A stretch of DNA of 15,256 nt from a bacterium (GCA_027021085.1 JALUVB010000048.1:1-15256), one strand, 5' to 3'. Counted from the first letter of the stretch, positions 7,503 to 15,256 are shown. The notes: a model not told the origin generated them from the letters alone. A program made the numbers and translations.

Positions 7503-7933
7503 AGAGTAATTGCCTTACCGCCTGCTTTTTCTATTTTTTCTCTGGCAGAACGGGAAAAGGCGTGTGCTTTTACGGTTAAAGGGATATTTATATCCCCTGT
7601 ACCCAATACTTTTAACTGGCAATTTCCATTAATCCAACCTTTTTCTATAAGCTTCTGCGGAGTAATTTCACTATCAGAGGAGAATTCACTCAATCTTCCC
7701 ACGTTAATTACTTCAAACTGCTGCCTGGACAGGCTCTTGAAGCCCCTCTTGGGCAGTCTACGATAGAGCGGCATCTGACCCCCTTCAAATCCACCGTAAT
7801 GAGGCGTGCCTGTTCTCTGTTTAGCTCCCTTATTTCCCCTGCCAGAGGTTTTACCCCATCCGGAAGAGGAGCCCCTACCTACTCTCTTGGGCTTCAGGTT
7901 TTTCTTCGGAGGTCTTAGTTGATGTATCTTCAT
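7499..7933 (-). CDS. rplO: 50S ribosomal protein L15
   Basis: The 144 residues begin [20 protein letters not shown] and go on with the glycine-rich [16 protein letters not shown] region that threads into 23S r[21 protein letters not shown] is also conserved. L15 is a late-assembling protein of the large subunit. The start is well supported by the family N-terminus and by GAGGAAG located inside the end of rpsE. As a result the first 20 codons overlap rpsE by 59 bases in another frame. rpmD (L30), which usually lies between rpsE and rplO, is not present. The stop overlaps secY by 4 bases. Confidence 0.97.
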   Translation of the reverse strand: MKIHQLRPPKKNLKPKRVGRGSSSGWGKTSGRGNKGAKQRTGTPHYGGFEGGQMPLYRRLPKRGFKSLSRQQFEVINVGRLSEFSSDSEITPQKLIEKGWINGNCQLKVLGTGDINIPLTVKAHAFSRSAREKIEKAGGKAITL

Positions 7934-8405
7934 CTTTCTTCCTCAATTTGTACGAGTTTAATGTACCCTTTATTTTTTCCAATCCATTCAAGGTAGCCTT
8001 GACCAGGTTTACCGGATTGTGGGAACCCAATGATTTGGTAAGCACGTCTCTGATGCCCACTGACTCCAGAACGGCACGAGATGCACCACCAGCTATCACC
8101 CCGGTTCCCGGTGAAGCAGGCCTTAGAAATATCCGGGAAGCACCAAATCTCCCCACCACTTCATGAGGAATAGTGCTGCCTTTTAAGGGAATTTCTACCA
8201 TCTTCTTTCTCGCCCGGGCAGAACCTTTCCTGATAGCTTCGGGAACTTCCAGGGCTTTTCCCATGCCAAAACCTACCCGGCCCCGGCCATTTCCTACCAC
8301 TACCAAAGCACTAAAGGCTATCTTCTTGCCTCCTTTGGTAACCTTTCCAATTCGGTTTATACTTACTACTTTCTCTATTAATCCTTCTGAAATCTCTTCA
8401 TTCAT
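7875..8405 (-). CDS. rpsE: 30S ribosomal protein S5
   Basis: The 176 residues include the double-stranded RNA-binding-like N-domain with [20 protein letters not shown] and [20 protein letters not shown], and the C-domain with [20 protein letters not shown] and [15 protein letters not shown]5 lies at the mRNA entry channel and affects decoding accuracy. The start at 8405 is chosen because GAGGTG, 6 bases upstream, is a strong ribosome site; the GTG at 8414 belongs to that site and would add three residues. After SYKLRKK the protein ends in an acidic, low-complexity tail (residues 158-176) that is encoded over the start of rplO in another frame. That tail is not part of the conserved family core. 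Confidence 0.97.
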   Translation of the reverse strand: MNEEISEGLIEKVVSINRIGKVTKGGKKIAFSALVVVGNGRGRVGFGMGKALEVPEAIRKGSARARKKMVEIPLKGSTIPHEVVGRFGASRIFLRPASPGTGVIAGGASRAVLESVGIRDVLTKSLGSHNPVNLVKATLNGLEKIKGTLNSYKLRKKDEDTSTKTSEEKPEAQESR

Positions 8406-8419
8406 TCTTTTCACCTCAA

Positions 8420-8785
8420 TTAGAACTTCAGGCCTCCCTCTCGCGCTCCCTCGGCTAATGCCCTTACTCTTCCCTGATACTTGTAGCCCCCTCTATCAAA
8501 AACCACCTGCGATATATTTTTCTCACCTGCTTTCTGGGCTAACAATTTGCCTACCAATTTCGCTCCTTCTATATTTTGTCCCTTTTCTTTCTTCTTTTCG
8601 CGAAACTCAGGTGACAATGAAGAGACTGATAGTATCACTCTGCCTTCATCATCATTTATCAATTGAGCATAGATATGCTTCAGGCTACGAAAAACAAATA
8701 ATCTTGGACATTCTGCCGTGCCAAAAACCTTTTTCCTTATTCTGGCATGTCTTCTTTTGCGCTTTTCTTCTTTGCTCCGTCCCAT
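8420..8785 (-). CDS. rplR: 50S ribosomal protein L18
   Basis: The 121 residues begin with a basic arm ([20 protein letters not shown]) and continue [19 protein letters not shown], then the conserved [13 protein letters not shown] and the end [20 protein letters not shown] with AREGGLKF. L18 binds 5S rRNA together with L5 and helps to attach it to 23S rRNA in the central protuberance. Length is normal. It begins 2 bases after rplF and ends 14 bases before the rpsE ATG, in the usual order rplF-rplR-rpsE. Confidence 0.98.
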   Translation of the reverse strand: MGRSKEEKRKRRHARIRKKVFGTAECPRLFVFRSLKHIYAQLINDDEGRVILSVSSLSPEFREKKKEKGQNIEGAKLVGKLLAQKAGEKNISQVVFDRGGYKYQGRVRALAEGAREGGLKF

Positions 8786-8787
8786 GA

Positions 8788-9336
8788 TTAAGCCTTAGCT
8801 CCTTTCTTTCCTGCTTTTAGCCTGATATGTTCACCCAGATACCTTATTCCCTTTCCTTTGTAAGGTTCCGGAGAACGAATCCTCCTGATTTCTGCCGCTG
8901 CTTCTCCTACTTTCTGTTTGTCAATTCCTTCAATAGTTATAATAAAATTTCTTTCTTTTCTCACACTCAGGGAGACTCCCTGGGGAGCTTCGTAATAAAC
9001 AGGATGAGAATAACCCACCTGCAGGAGCAACTTTTTCCCTTCCATCTTTGCATTGTATCCGATACCCACTATTTCCAACTCTTTCTTGAAACCCTGAGTT
9101 ACTCCGATAATCAAATTATTTATTAAACTGCGGGTAAGTCCATGCAGCGCACGTACATTCTTTTCTTCAGAGAGTCTTTCCACCCATACATACCCGTCTT
9201 CCTGCCTGACTTTTATAAGGGGATGGAGAGGCACAGAAAGCTTACCGCGAGGCCCCTCTACTTCTACTAAATTATCCTTGAGCTCTATCCTGGCTCCTGA
9301 AAGCACCTGAATAGGCTTCTTACCTACACGCGACAT
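8788..9336 (-). CDS. rplF: 50S ribosomal protein L6
   Basis: The 182 residues begin [19 protein letters not shown] and carry the two tandem L6 folds, with [14 protein letters not shown] in the first and the C-terminal signature [19 protein letters not shown] in the second. The middle has [20 protein letters not shown], also typical. L6 lies near the factor-binding site, by the sarcin-ricin loop and the stalk base. Length fits the family (about 177-182). GGGAG before the ATG is the ribosome site. The gene sits 12 bases after rpsH and 2 bases before rplR. Confidence 0.98.
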   Translation of the reverse strand: MSRVGKKPIQVLSGARIELKDNLVEVEGPRGKLSVPLHPLIKVRQEDGYVWVERLSEEKNVRALHGLTRSLINNLIIGVTQGFKKELEIVGIGYNAKMEGKKLLLQVGYSHPVYYEAPQGVSLSVRKERNFIITIEGIDKQKVGEAAAEIRRIRSPEPYKGKGIRYLGEHIRLKAGKKGAKA

Positions 9337-9348
9337 AATAACACTCCC

Positions 9349-9747
9349 TTACCAAACATAGCAGATAACCTTTCCTCCCAATCCTTCTTTTCGGCATTCT
9401 TCATCTGTCTTCAATCCCTTGGAGGTGGAAATTATAGCAATTCCATATCCCTGCATTACCCGGGGAACTTTATCCTTCTTTACAAAAACAAAAGTTCCGG
9501 GTTTGCTTACCTTTTTAACGCCCGTCAGAGCAGCAGTTCCGTCTTCTCCGTACCGCAATTTCACCATCAACTGCTTTCCTCCCTCTTCCTCCACTACTGA
9601 ATAGTATTCAATAAAACCCTCTCTCTGGAGGATTTTTAGTATCTCTTCTTTTAAACGAGAATAGGAAGTAAGAATAAATGACTTATGTACCAAATAGGTC
9701 GTCTTTAAATGATTCAAAAAATCAGCAATCGGATCACTTACGCTCAT
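9349..9747 (-). CDS. rpsH: 30S ribosomal protein S8
   Basis: The 132 residues start MSVSDPIADFLNHLKTTYLV, and the C-terminal half contains KPGTFVFVKKDKVPRVMQGY and GIAIISTSKGLKT, the region that holds the 16S rRNA central domain. S8 is a primary rRNA binder in early small-subunit assembly and represses the spc operon in E. coli through a site near rplE. No clear S8-like hairpin was recognised in this window, although none was modelled. AAGGAGA is a strong ribosome site. Spacing is 9 bases after rpsN and 12 before rplF. Confidence 0.98.
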   Translation of the reverse strand: MSVSDPIADFLNHLKTTYLVHKSFILTSYSRLKEEILKILQREGFIEYYSVVEEEGGKQLMVKLRYGEDGTAALTGVKKVSKPGTFVFVKKDKVPRVMQGYGIAIISTSKGLKTDEECRKEGLGGKVICYVW

Positions 9748-9756
9748 CTCTTCTCC

Positions 9757-9942
9757 TTACCAACTTGCTTTTCTCATGCCCGGAATTTTACCTTCTAAAG
9801 CAAGTTTTCTCAAGCATATCCTACATACACCAAACTTTCTGAAGTAAGCCCGCGGTCTACCACAGAGTTTGCAACGATTATATTTCCTTACTTTATATTT
9901 GGGAGTCCTCTCTGCTTTTATAATTAATGATTTCTTAGCCAT
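9757..9942 (-). CDS. rpsN: 30S ribosomal protein S14, zinc-binding type Z
   Basis: Only 61 residues long, so this is the short zinc-binding form (uS14 type Z). Cys24 and Cys27 (CKLC) pair with Cys40 and Cys43 (CRIC) around [12 protein letters not shown], and the end [15 protein letters not shown] is the family signature. S14 finishes the assembly of the small-subunit head near S3 and S10. The longer cysteine-free form replaces it in many bacteria under low zinc; no such copy appears here. It starts 3 bases after rplE and ends 9 before rpsH. Confidence 0.98.
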   Translation of the reverse strand: MAKKSLIIKAERTPKYKVRKYNRCKLCGRPRAYFRKFGVCRICLRKLALEGKIPGMRKASW

Positions 9943-9945
9943 CTT

Positions 9946-10503
9946 TTACCCCTTCTTAAAAGGGAAGCCCATCGCTTCCAAAAGTTCCAGAGCCTCCTCA
10001 TCGTTTTTTGCGGTAGTCACTATACTTATATCCATGCCCAGAACCCGCGAAACTTTATCATACTCAATTTCCGGGAATACATATTGTTCGGACAGCCCAA
10101 AGTTATAGTTCCCTCTCTTGTCAAAAGAATCGCGCGGTAACCCCCGGAAATCCCTTATACGAGGCAAAGCAAAGGTTACCAGTCTCTCCAGGAATTCGTA
10201 CATCCGATTTCCCCTTAGGGTAACCTTGCAACCAATATCTTTGCCTTTTCTTAACTTGAAACCGGATATAGATTTCCGCGCCTTGGTAACCAGAGGCTTC
10301 TGTCCGGTAATAATAGTCAATTCTTCCACCGCCTCTTTAAGTATTTTTGCATCATTTATAGCTTCCCCTACTCCCATATTCACTACTATCTTTTCTATAC
10401 GAGGCACCTGCAGAGGACTCCTGTACCCTCTCTTCTTCATGATTTCCGGCAAAACTTCTTTCAAATATTTTACCTTGAAATTAGGAATATACTTTTTACT
10501 CAT
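9946..10503 (-). CDS. rplE: 50S ribosomal protein L5
   Basis: The 185 residues carry the uL5 signatures: [20 protein letters not shown] near the N-terminus, [20 protein letters not shown] in the middle and [20 protein letters not shown] near the end. L5 binds 5S rRNA with L18 and forms a bridge with S13 in the small-subunit head. The length fits the 179-187 usual for bacteria. It begins 2 bases after rplX and ends 3 bases before rpsN, as in the classical spc operon. Confidence 0.98.
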   Translation of the reverse strand: MSKKYIPNFKVKYLKEVLPEIMKKRGYRSPLQVPRIEKIVVNMGVGEAINDAKILKEAVEELTIITGQKPLVTKARKSISGFKLRKGKDIGCKVTLRGNRMYEFLERLVTFALPRIRDFRGLPRDSFDKRGNYNFGLSEQYVFPEIEYDKVSRVLGMDISIVTTAKNDEEALELLEAMGFPFKKG

Positions 10504-10505
10504 GG

Positions 10506-10832
10506 TTACATCTTTTCAACTATTTCGCCACATTTTTTACAGTACCTAGTCTTACTTCCATCTTCTAAAACCCTTCTTCCTATTCTCACCCCTTTATTAC
10601 AGCGAGGACAGAAAAGCAAGACCTGGGAAATATCCAACGGGGCTTCGATATCCACTATCCCACCCTGAGGATAACGCCTGGAAGGCCTGGTAGCCTTCTT
10701 CATTACGTTGACTCCCTCCACTATGACTTTCCCCTCTTTGGCAAGGACCTTTCTTACCTTTCCTCTTTTTCCTTTGTCTCTACCTCTTATTACCTCTACT
10801 TCGTCGCCTCTTTTTATGGAAAACTTTTTCAT
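10506..10832 (-). CDS. rplX: 50S ribosomal protein L24 with C-terminal zinc ribbon
   Basis: The 108 residues start with a KOW motif, [20 protein letters not shown], which contacts 23S rRNA at the start of assembly; L24 is one of the two assembly initiators. The C-terminus holds two Cys pairs, Cys75/Cys78 (CPRC) and Cys98/Cys101 (CKKC), that look like a zinc ribbon. This form is known in many bacteria, while E. coli L24 lacks the full set. The middle has [18 protein letters not shown], also conserved. The start overlaps the rplN stop by 1 base (TGATG), pointing to coupled translation. Confidence 0.97.
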   Translation of the reverse strand: MKKFSIKRGDEVEVIRGRDKGKRGKVRKVLAKEGKVIVEGVNVMKKATRPSRRYPQGGIVDIEAPLDISQVLLFCPRCNKGVRIGRRVLEDGSKTRYCKKCGEIVEKM

Positions 10833-11200
10833 CAGACTACCTCAGGAGCAAGGGAAATTATTTTAGCAAAATTTTTCTCTCTCAATTCCCTGGGAATGGG
10901 GCCAAAAATTCTGGTTCCAATCGGATTACCTGCCTTATCAATTATTACTGCAGCATTCCTGTCAAACTTTATATATGTACCGTCTTTTCTTCTTACTTCT
11001 CTTCTTGTTCTTACCACCACTGCTCTCACTTTTTCCCCTTTTTTAATGTTGCTTGTGGGTATGGCTTCCTTCACCGAAGCTACTATCGTATCCCCCACAA
11101 AAGCATATCTCCGCTTTGCCCCCCCTAAAACATGAATACACATTACTGTTTTAACTCCCGTATTATCTGCCACATTTAACCGCGAATATATTTCAATCAT
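10832..11200 (-). CDS. rplN: 50S ribosomal protein L14
   Basis: The 122 residues match uL14 along the whole length: [20 protein letters not shown] at the N-terminus, [20 protein letters not shown] in the middle and [20 protein letters not shown] near the end. L14 lies on the subunit interface and forms bridges with 16S rRNA helix 14; the silencing factor RsfS also binds it. The length is exactly the usual 122. It starts only 3 bases after rpsQ, so there is no room for a separate spc promoter and leader in front of it. Confidence 0.99.
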   Translation of the reverse strand: MIEIYSRLNVADNTGVKTVMCIHVLGGAKRRYAFVGDTIVASVKEAIPTSNIKKGEKVRAVVVRTRREVRRKDGTYIKFDRNAAVIIDKAGNPIGTRIFGPIPRELREKNFAKIISLAPEVV

Positions 11201-11203
11201 TGT

Positions 11204-11440
11204 CTACACCTTTAAAATTTCTGTAACTATCCATCTTTTAAGTTTACTTAAAGGCCTGCATTCCTGTATTTTTACCCGGTCCCCTTTTTTTGCTTTATTC
11301 TCCGGGTTGTGTGCATAAAGTCTTTTCTTCCTGCGTACCATTTTATGATAGAGAGGATGGGCATGCTCTCTTTTTACTTCTACTACCACTGTCTGGTTCA
11401 TCTTATCGCTGATTACCTCTCCAATAATTTCCCGTTTCAT
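11204..11440 (-). CDS. rpsQ: 30S ribosomal protein S17
   Basis: The 78 residues show the uS17 OB-fold pattern: IGEVISDKMNQTVVVEVKRE, HPLYHKMVRRKKRLYAHNP and the conserved KKGDRVKIQECRPLSKLKRW, ending VTEILKV. S17 is an early primary binder of 16S rRNA helices 7 and 11 on the small-subunit body. The size is a little under the 84 residues of E. coli but normal for many bacteria. The start overlaps the rpmC stop by 4 bases (ATGA). Confidence 0.98.
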   Translation of the reverse strand: MKREIIGEVISDKMNQTVVVEVKREHAHPLYHKMVRRKKRLYAHNPENKAKKGDRVKIQECRPLSKLKRWIVTEILKV

Positions 11441-11643
11441 ACTTTATCCTTCCCTGCTTCTCTTTTTTCTTTTAAAATAGTCTTCACCCGGGCAATATCC
11501 CTTTTCACCTCTTTAATCTTTTTGGGGTTTTCCAGCTGCCCCAGGGTAAGCTGTGTCCTCAGGTTAAATAACTGACGATAAAGCTCTTCCATCCGTATTT
11601 CCAATTCCTGGACGGTAAGTTCGCGACATTCCCTTGCCTTCAT
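11437..11643 (-). CDS. rpmC: 50S ribosomal protein L29
   Basis: The 68 residues form the two-helix hairpin of uL29: [20 protein letters not shown], then [20 protein letters not shown] and the basic second helix with [16 protein letters not shown]29 lies at the exit of the peptide tunnel, next to L23, where signal recognition particle and trigger factor dock. The Arg/Leu-rich FNLR and the QLENP turn are family hallmarks. It overlaps rplP by 4 bases and rpsQ by 4 bases, both ATGA junctions, which points to coupled translation of the three genes. Confidence 0.98.
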   Translation of the reverse strand: MKARECRELTVQELEIRMEELYRQLFNLRTQLTLGQLENPKKIKEVKRDIARVKTILKEKREAGKDKV

Positions 11644-12068
11644 AATAACCCTTCCATACTTTGATGACTTATAACCTTTGTTTTAACCGGAAGCTTATCG
11701 CCAGCAAGCTTCAAAGCCTGCAATGCCGAGCCTTCGTCTACACCGCTTATTTCAAACAAAATGGTCCCCGGTTTAACCGGCACCACCCAGAACTCCACAT
11801 TACCTTTACCCTTTCCCATTCTGGTTTCCAGGGGCTTCTTGGTAACCGGCTTATCTGCCACAACCCTCAGCCACATTTTCCCGCCTCTTCTCAAATGCCT
11901 TACTATGGCGACTCTGGCTGATTCTATCTGCCGGGTAGTTATCCAGGCAGGTTCCAGCACCTTGAGCCCATATTCTCCAAAACTTAATATACAGGTACGC
12001 GAAGCCTTGCCTTTGAGCCTTCCCCGCTGTTGCTTCCTGTATTTAACCCTTTTTGGTATCAGTGGCAT
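11640..12068 (-). CDS. rplP: 50S ribosomal protein L16
   Basis: The 142 residues begin [20 protein letters not shown] and contain [20 protein letters not shown], followed by [20 protein letters not shown] and [19 protein letters not shown], all standard for uL16. L16 contacts the A-site tRNA elbow and helps to shape the peptidyl transferase centre late in assembly. The start is inside the last codons of rpsC, overlapping it by 26 bases in another frame; AAGGTAGG ahead of the ATG supports it, and the N-terminus matches the family. The stop overlaps rpmC by 4 bases. Confidence 0.98.
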   Translation of the reverse strand: MPLIPKRVKYRKQQRGRLKGKASRTCILSFGEYGLKVLEPAWITTRQIESARVAIVRHLRRGGKMWLRVVADKPVTKKPLETRMGKGKGNVEFWVVPVKPGTILFEISGVDEGSALQALKLAGDKLPVKTKVISHQSMEGLL

Positions 12069-12726
12069 CTGTACCTACCTTTTCTTTCTCTTTATCCATA
12101 ATTAAATCCCCGCGGTATAACCACACCTTCACGCCTATAACTCCGTACTTTGTTTTTGCTTCTGCAAAACCGTAGGAGACTTCTGCCCGGAGAGTCTGGA
12201 GGGGTATCTTGCCATCTTTATACCATTCGCTGCGGGCAATTTCTGCTCCACCCAACCTTCCCGAACATTTTATCTTAACCCCTTTGGCCCCTGACTCCAT
12301 GGCCTGGTTAACTGCCCTCTTCATAGCCCTGCGAAAATGCGTCCTTTTCACCAGCTGAAGTGCTACATTTTCGGCAATTAACTGCGCATCCACAAAGGGA
12401 TCCGTTATCTCCTTTATATTAATTTCTACCTGCTTGCCTGTAATCTCCTGTATCTCATCCCTTATTCTGTCCACCTCCACCCCTCTTCTTCCAATCACTA
12501 CTCCGGGTCTGGCTGTATACAGGTCCACAGTAACCCTGTCCTCAGTCCTGGCTATCTCCAGGCGTGGAATTCCTGCATAATCAAAATTGCTTTTTATAAA
12601 ATTCCTTATTTTTGTATCCTCCACGAGATTTCTGGAAAATTCATTTTTAGAGATGGTAAACCACTTGGAATCCCAATTCTGGGTAATCCCCACTCTGAAA
12701 CCCGCAGGATGTGTTTTATGCCCCAT
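12043..12726 (-). CDS. rpsC: 30S ribosomal protein S3
   Basis: The 227 residues begin [20 protein letters not shown] and carry a type II KH domain with VIGRRG at 77-82, followed by the C-domain with [20 protein letters not shown] and the conserved [21 protein letters not shown]3 lies at the mRNA entry pore with S4 and S5 and takes part in helicase activity. The last residues ([18 protein letters not shown]) are a short charged tail, part of which is encoded over the start of rplP. The start shares one base with the rplV stop (TAATG). Confidence 0.98.
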   Translation of the reverse strand: MGHKTHPAGFRVGITQNWDSKWFTISKNEFSRNLVEDTKIRNFIKSNFDYAGIPRLEIARTEDRVTVDLYTARPGVVIGRRGVEVDRIRDEIQEITGKQVEINIKEITDPFVDAQLIAENVALQLVKRTHFRRAMKRAVNQAMESGAKGVKIKCSGRLGGAEIARSEWYKDGKIPLQTLRAEVSYGFAEAKTKYGVIGVKVWLYRGDLIMDKEKEKVGTDATDTKKG

Positions 12727-13055
12727 TATTTCTTCTCCTCTAATTCAATAAGGATATGAGACCGCCTCTTTTTAAAAGGATGCGCTCTTCCGTAAGCTGC
12801 AGGCCGGAATCTCTTATCTCGTGGACCTTCATCCACTAAAACCCTGGAAACGTAAAGGTTTGTCTCTTCTTTATGCATATTCTCGGTAGCATTTGCCAGC
12901 GCGCTTTTCAGTACTTTTTCCAGTATTCTGGCACCGCGCCGGGGGGTAAACTTCAATATATTCAATGCCTCGTCCACACTTTTACCCCTGAGTAAGTCTG
13001 CTACCAGCCTTAACTTAAAAGGTGAAATCTTTACGAACTTTAATTTTGCTTTCAT
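12726..13055 (-). CDS. rplV: 50S ribosomal protein L22
   Basis: The 109 residues include ISPFKLRLVADLLRGKSVDE and LEKVLKSALANATENMHKEE, and end in the long beta-hairpin region GPRDKRFRPAAYGRAHPFKK with RRSHILIELEEKK. The hairpin tip reaches into the peptide tunnel next to L4, at a constriction where macrolides bind and stalling peptides act. The length is normal. It starts 8 bases after rpsS with only a weak ribosome site (TAAGATAAAA), so coupling to rpsS may help. It shares one base with rpsC. Confidence 0.98.
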   Translation of the reverse strand: MKAKLKFVKISPFKLRLVADLLRGKSVDEALNILKFTPRRGARILEKVLKSALANATENMHKEETNLYVSRVLVDEGPRDKRFRPAAYGRAHPFKKRRSHILIELEEKK

Positions 13056-13063
13056 TTTTTATC

Positions 13064-13348
13064 TTATTTAGGTGTTCTTGCTCTTTCTGTGTGTGCTCCA
13101 TGCGATCTGAATGTTCGCGTAGGAGCAAATTCTCCCAATCTGTGGCCTACCATATTCTCGGAAATATAAACACTCAAGAAAGTTTTCCCGTTATGCACAA
13201 GAAAGGTATGCCCTATAAATTCCGGTATTATCACCGAGGAACGCGCCCAGGTGCGAATAGGTTTGCGGTCTCCTGTAGCTTTAGCCTTACTTACTTTCTT
13301 CAGGAGCTTTGCGTCCACATAAGGCCCCTTGCGTGTAGACCTACTCAT
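13064..13348 (-). CDS. rpsS: 30S ribosomal protein S19
   Basis: The 94 residues begin [20 protein letters not shown] and contain the conserved [20 protein letters not shown], then [20 protein letters not shown] with [19 protein letters not shown]19 is in the head of the small subunit, next to S13, and makes a bridge to the large subunit near the 5S rRNA side. The size is typical (about 91-95). The gene begins 2 bases after rplB stops and is followed by rplV, the standard S10-operon order. Confidence 0.98.
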   Translation of the reverse strand: MSRSTRKGPYVDAKLLKKVSKAKATGDRKPIRTWARSSVIIPEFIGHTFLVHNGKTFLSVYISENMVGHRLGEFAPTRTFRSHGAHTERARTPK

Positions 13349-13350
13349 AC

Positions 13351-14169
13351 TTATTTTCTCCTCTTTATTATCAATTTATCAGAAGATTTTTTCCTGCGGG
13401 TCTTCCTTTCCAGCTTACCCCAGGGAGAAACCGGGTGCCGTCCTCCATGGGACCTCCCCTCTCCTCCACCCAGGGGATGGTCGATAGGATTCATCGCTGT
13501 CCCTCTTACTTTCGGCCTCTTTCCCAACCAGCGCGTCCTTCCTCCCTTACCCAAGGAAATCATATCATGGTCAATGTTACCTACCTGGCCGACAGTAGCC
13601 TTGCACTCTAATAATACTTTCCTCAATTCTCCCGAAGGAAGCCGCAGGATAGCGTACCGCCCTTCTTTAGCCATAAGCTGAACCTGGGCACCGGAAGAGC
13701 GGGCTATCTTCCCCCCTCTTCCTGGCATAAGTTCTACATTATGTACCATAAGCCCCACTGGAATATCCTGCAAGGGGAGAGTATTCCCTGCCTCCGGCGG
13801 CACATCACTCCCACTTATTACTTTATCTCCTACCTTTATGCCTTCAGGAGCAAGTATATACCTCTTTTCTCCATCTTCATATTGCAGCAATGCAATAAAG
13901 GCAGAACGATTAGGGTCGTACTCGATGGCAATAACCTTTGCCTTTATCCCAATCTTATCCCTCTTAAAATCTATTATTCGATAGAGTCTCTTATGCCCGC
14001 CTCCACGTCTTCTTACTGTTATCCTGCCTTGCTGGGTAGACCTTCCCGCTTTCTTGGGAAGAGGCACCACCAGGCTTTTTTCCGGCTTCTTCTTGCTTAT
14101 ACCCTCAAAAGTAGGGGCTACACGGAACCTGGTAGAAGGAGTTACCGGTGAAAGATTTTTTGTACCCAT
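13351..14169 (-). CDS. rplB: 50S ribosomal protein L2
   Basis: The 272 residues are close to the usual 273-277. Visible signatures are [20 protein letters not shown], then [40 protein letters not shown] and [17 protein letters not shown]. His231 in the IDHP motif is the equivalent of E. coli His229, tied to peptidyl transferase activity. The next variable spot has Leu where many bacteria have a second His (DHPHGGGEG), a change I regard as a natural variant. L2 is needed for joining of the subunits and helps to hold tRNA. The gene follows rplW by 4 bases. Confidence 0.98.
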   Translation of the reverse strand: MGTKNLSPVTPSTRFRVAPTFEGISKKKPEKSLVVPLPKKAGRSTQQGRITVRRRGGGHKRLYRIIDFKRDKIGIKAKVIAIEYDPNRSAFIALLQYEDGEKRYILAPEGIKVGDKVISGSDVPPEAGNTLPLQDIPVGLMVHNVELMPGRGGKIARSSGAQVQLMAKEGRYAILRLPSGELRKVLLECKATVGQVGNIDHDMISLGKGGRTRWLGKRPKVRGTAMNPIDHPLGGGEGRSHGGRHPVSPWGKLERKTRRKKSSDKLIIKRRK

Positions 14170-14173
14170 AGTA

Positions 14174-14467
14174 TTAACTGAATATATCTATTTTTTGTCC
14201 TGTTTTTAAGGTCACAATTGCCATCTTTTTGTCAGGGGTTTTCCCTTTTTGCCAATGTCTTAAACTTTTTGTTTTCCCCTTCCGCTTGAGTAGTTTAATC
14301 CTTTCTATATCCACATTGAACATTTCTCTCAACGCATCTTTTATGGCTGGTTTTGTGGCAGAACTGGCTACCTCAAAAGTATATTGGTTAAATTTTTCCA
14401 CCAGAAGCATACTTTTCTCAGTAACTCTGGGCTTGATAACTATCTGCGAAGCATGTTTTCCCTTCAT
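14174..14467 (-). CDS. rplW: 50S ribosomal protein L23
   Basis: The 97 residues start with [20 protein letters not shown], followed by [39 protein letters not shown] and the end [17 protein letters not shown], the pattern of uL23. L23 sits at the tunnel exit and is the main docking site for trigger factor and the signal recognition particle. Length is usual. The ATG overlaps the rplD stop by 4 bases (ATGA), and rplB follows after 4 bases, so this part of the S10 operon is tightly coupled. Confidence 0.98.
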   Translation of the reverse strand: MKGKHASQIVIKPRVTEKSMLLVEKFNQYTFEVASSATKPAIKDALREMFNVDIERIKLLKRKGKTKSLRHWQKGKTPDKKMAIVTLKTGQKIDIFS

Positions 14468-15087
14468 ATTCTAACCTCTTCTATCTTGTGCAATGCATCC
14501 TTGGTAAAGACGAGCCAGTCAGCACACAGAATCTCGTAAGGATTCAAGGTAAGAGGGTCTCTCAATTTCAACCATTCTATGTTGCTCGCCGCCTTTTTTA
14601 CACTTTCAGGTATTCTATCTATTACCAGGATTGCCTTATTCTCTATTTTCAGGCTATGTAAAATCTTTTCCAGCTCCTTTGTCTTACCTTCTTTTAACTC
14701 CAACTTTTCCAATACTTTTATCTTCCCCTCTTCCCTGAGAGAAGAAAGTGCAGAATAGAAAGCAATTCTTTTCTTCTTCTTTGGCAAAGAATAGTAATAA
14801 TCCCGGGGAGAAGGGCCAAATATCACCCCGCCTCCTCTCCACAGGGGAGACCGCACGGAACCTGCCCTCGCCCTGCCTGTGTGCTTCTGCGCAAAAGGCT
14901 TCTTCCCTCCACCTCTTACCTGGCCCCTGGTAAGGGCAGAAGCAGTTCCCTGCCTTTGATTATTAAGATACATTTTTACATACTCGTGCAGAACCGCTGT
15001 ATGCGGCGTCCGAGCAAAAATCTCGTCTTTCACGGTAAGTTTCTCTATCTCTTTTCCCTTCAGATTGTGAACAGCAAGCTCTACCAT
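14464..15087 (-). CDS. rplD: 50S ribosomal protein L4
   Basis: The 207 residues begin MVELAVHNLKGKEIEKLTVK and carry the long tunnel loop rich in Arg and Gly, with RQGTASALTRGQVRGGGKKP then FAQKHTGRARAGSVRSPLW and GGGVIFGPSPRDY. The tip of this loop lines the peptide tunnel opposite L22. In E. coli L4 also represses the S10 operon by binding the leader before rpsJ and favouring early termination; that leader is outside the window, so regulation cannot be judged. The gene is 2 bases after rplC and overlaps rplW by 4. Confidence 0.98.
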   Translation of the reverse strand: MVELAVHNLKGKEIEKLTVKDEIFARTPHTAVLHEYVKMYLNNQRQGTASALTRGQVRGGGKKPFAQKHTGRARAGSVRSPLWRGGGVIFGPSPRDYYYSLPKKKKRIAFYSALSSLREEGKIKVLEKLELKEGKTKELEKILHSLKIENKAILVIDRIPESVKKAASNIEWLKLRDPLTLNPYEILCADWLVFTKDALHKIEEVRI

Positions 15088-15089
15088 TA

Positions 15090-15256
15090 TTATTTCCTCG
15101 GATTTTTTATGAATACGTACCCGCCAGAAAACCCAGGGACCGCCCCTTTAACCAACAGCAGGTCCTTTTCTTTCTGCACTTCCACTATTTCCAAGTTTTT
15201 AACCGTAACTTTCTTGCCGCCTAACCTTCCCGGCATCTTTCTGCCTTTAAATACCC
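15090..15256 (-). CDS. rplC: 50S ribosomal protein L3, C-terminal part only
   Basis: The right edge cuts this gene, leaving the last 54 codons and TAA. The piece reads [20 protein letters not shown], then [20 protein letters not shown], and ends [14 protein letters not shown], which agrees with the C-terminal RNA-binding part of uL3 (usual motif GKxMxGxxGxxxVTVQNL...[10 protein letters not shown]). L3 is an early large-subunit assembly protein whose central loop reaches toward the peptidyl transferase centre; that loop is not in the window. It lies directly before rplD with 2 bases between, the usual S10-operon order. Confidence 0.96.
   Translation of the reverse strand, partial: VFKGRKMPGRLGGKKVTVKNLEIVEVQKEKDLLLVKGAVPGFSGGYVFIKNPRK

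Noticed and set aside
8406-8414. GTG start for rpsE that would add three residues
   Set aside because: That GTG is part of the Shine-Dalgarno run GAGGTG, correctly spaced before the ATG at 8405.
13022-13681. 219-residue plus-strand open frame opposite rplV, rpsS and rplB
   Set aside because: It is antisense to three conserved ribosomal genes and resembles no protein; long shadows are common opposite such genes.
1-15256. CRISPR arrays, tRNA or rRNA genes, insertion sequences, attachment sites
   Set aside because: No repeated units, transposase-like frames, or tRNA-like folds were noticed; almost every base is inside a conserved gene.

Overview
The window is the distal two-thirds of a bacterial S10-spc-alpha ribosomal protein supercluster, followed by two non-ribosomal genes. 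Everything recognisable as a gene is on the minus strand, so transcription runs from high to low coordinates. It covers 30 genes: 24 ribosomal proteins (the first, rplC, cut by the right edge), secY, adk, infA, rpoA, a ferredoxin-fused electron-transfer flavoprotein alpha subunit, and a GntR/LacI-type regulator cut by the left edge. rpmJ (37 aa) was found by reading the gap between infA and rpsM.

Layout in transcription order: rplC', rplD, rplW, rplB, rpsS, rplV, rpsC, rplP, rpmC, rpsQ (15256-11204, S10 part); rplN, rplX, rplE, rpsN, rpsH, rplF, rplR, rpsE, rplO, secY (11200-6186, spc part); adk, infA, rpmJ, rpsM, rpsK, rpsD, rpoA, rplQ (6161-2383, alpha part). Gaps inside this block are never more than 30 bases and many genes overlap, so it reads as one long co-transcribed unit with no room for separate spc or alpha leaders. 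These genes build the ribosome (L2, L3, L4, L22, S3, S4 and others), start translation (IF-1), transcribe DNA (RNA polymerase alpha), export proteins (SecY) and balance adenine nucleotides (Adk). After rplQ comes a 61-base gap with a hairpin, then the flavoprotein gene, a 107-base gap with a promoter and operator, and the regulator.

Two usual cluster members are absent: rpmD (L30) between rpsE and rplO, where the two genes instead overlap by 59 bases, and map (methionine aminopeptidase) between adk and infA, which overlap by 23 bases. Zinc-ligand (Cys-rich) forms are used for S4, S14, L24, L36 and Adk.

The organism is a bacterium (bacterial gene order, RpoA with C-terminal domain, SecY, Shine-Dalgarno sites, a sigma70-like promoter) of middling GC. 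The two-[4Fe-4S] flavoprotein suggests anaerobic electron transfer. Loss of L30 and the cysteine-rich proteins do not fix a phylum; an uncultivated anaerobic lineage is a guess. I do not see a new defence, mobile or RNA system here. The most unusual points are the rpsE/rplO junction, the orphan flavoprotein gene and the well-formed promoter-operator of the regulator.
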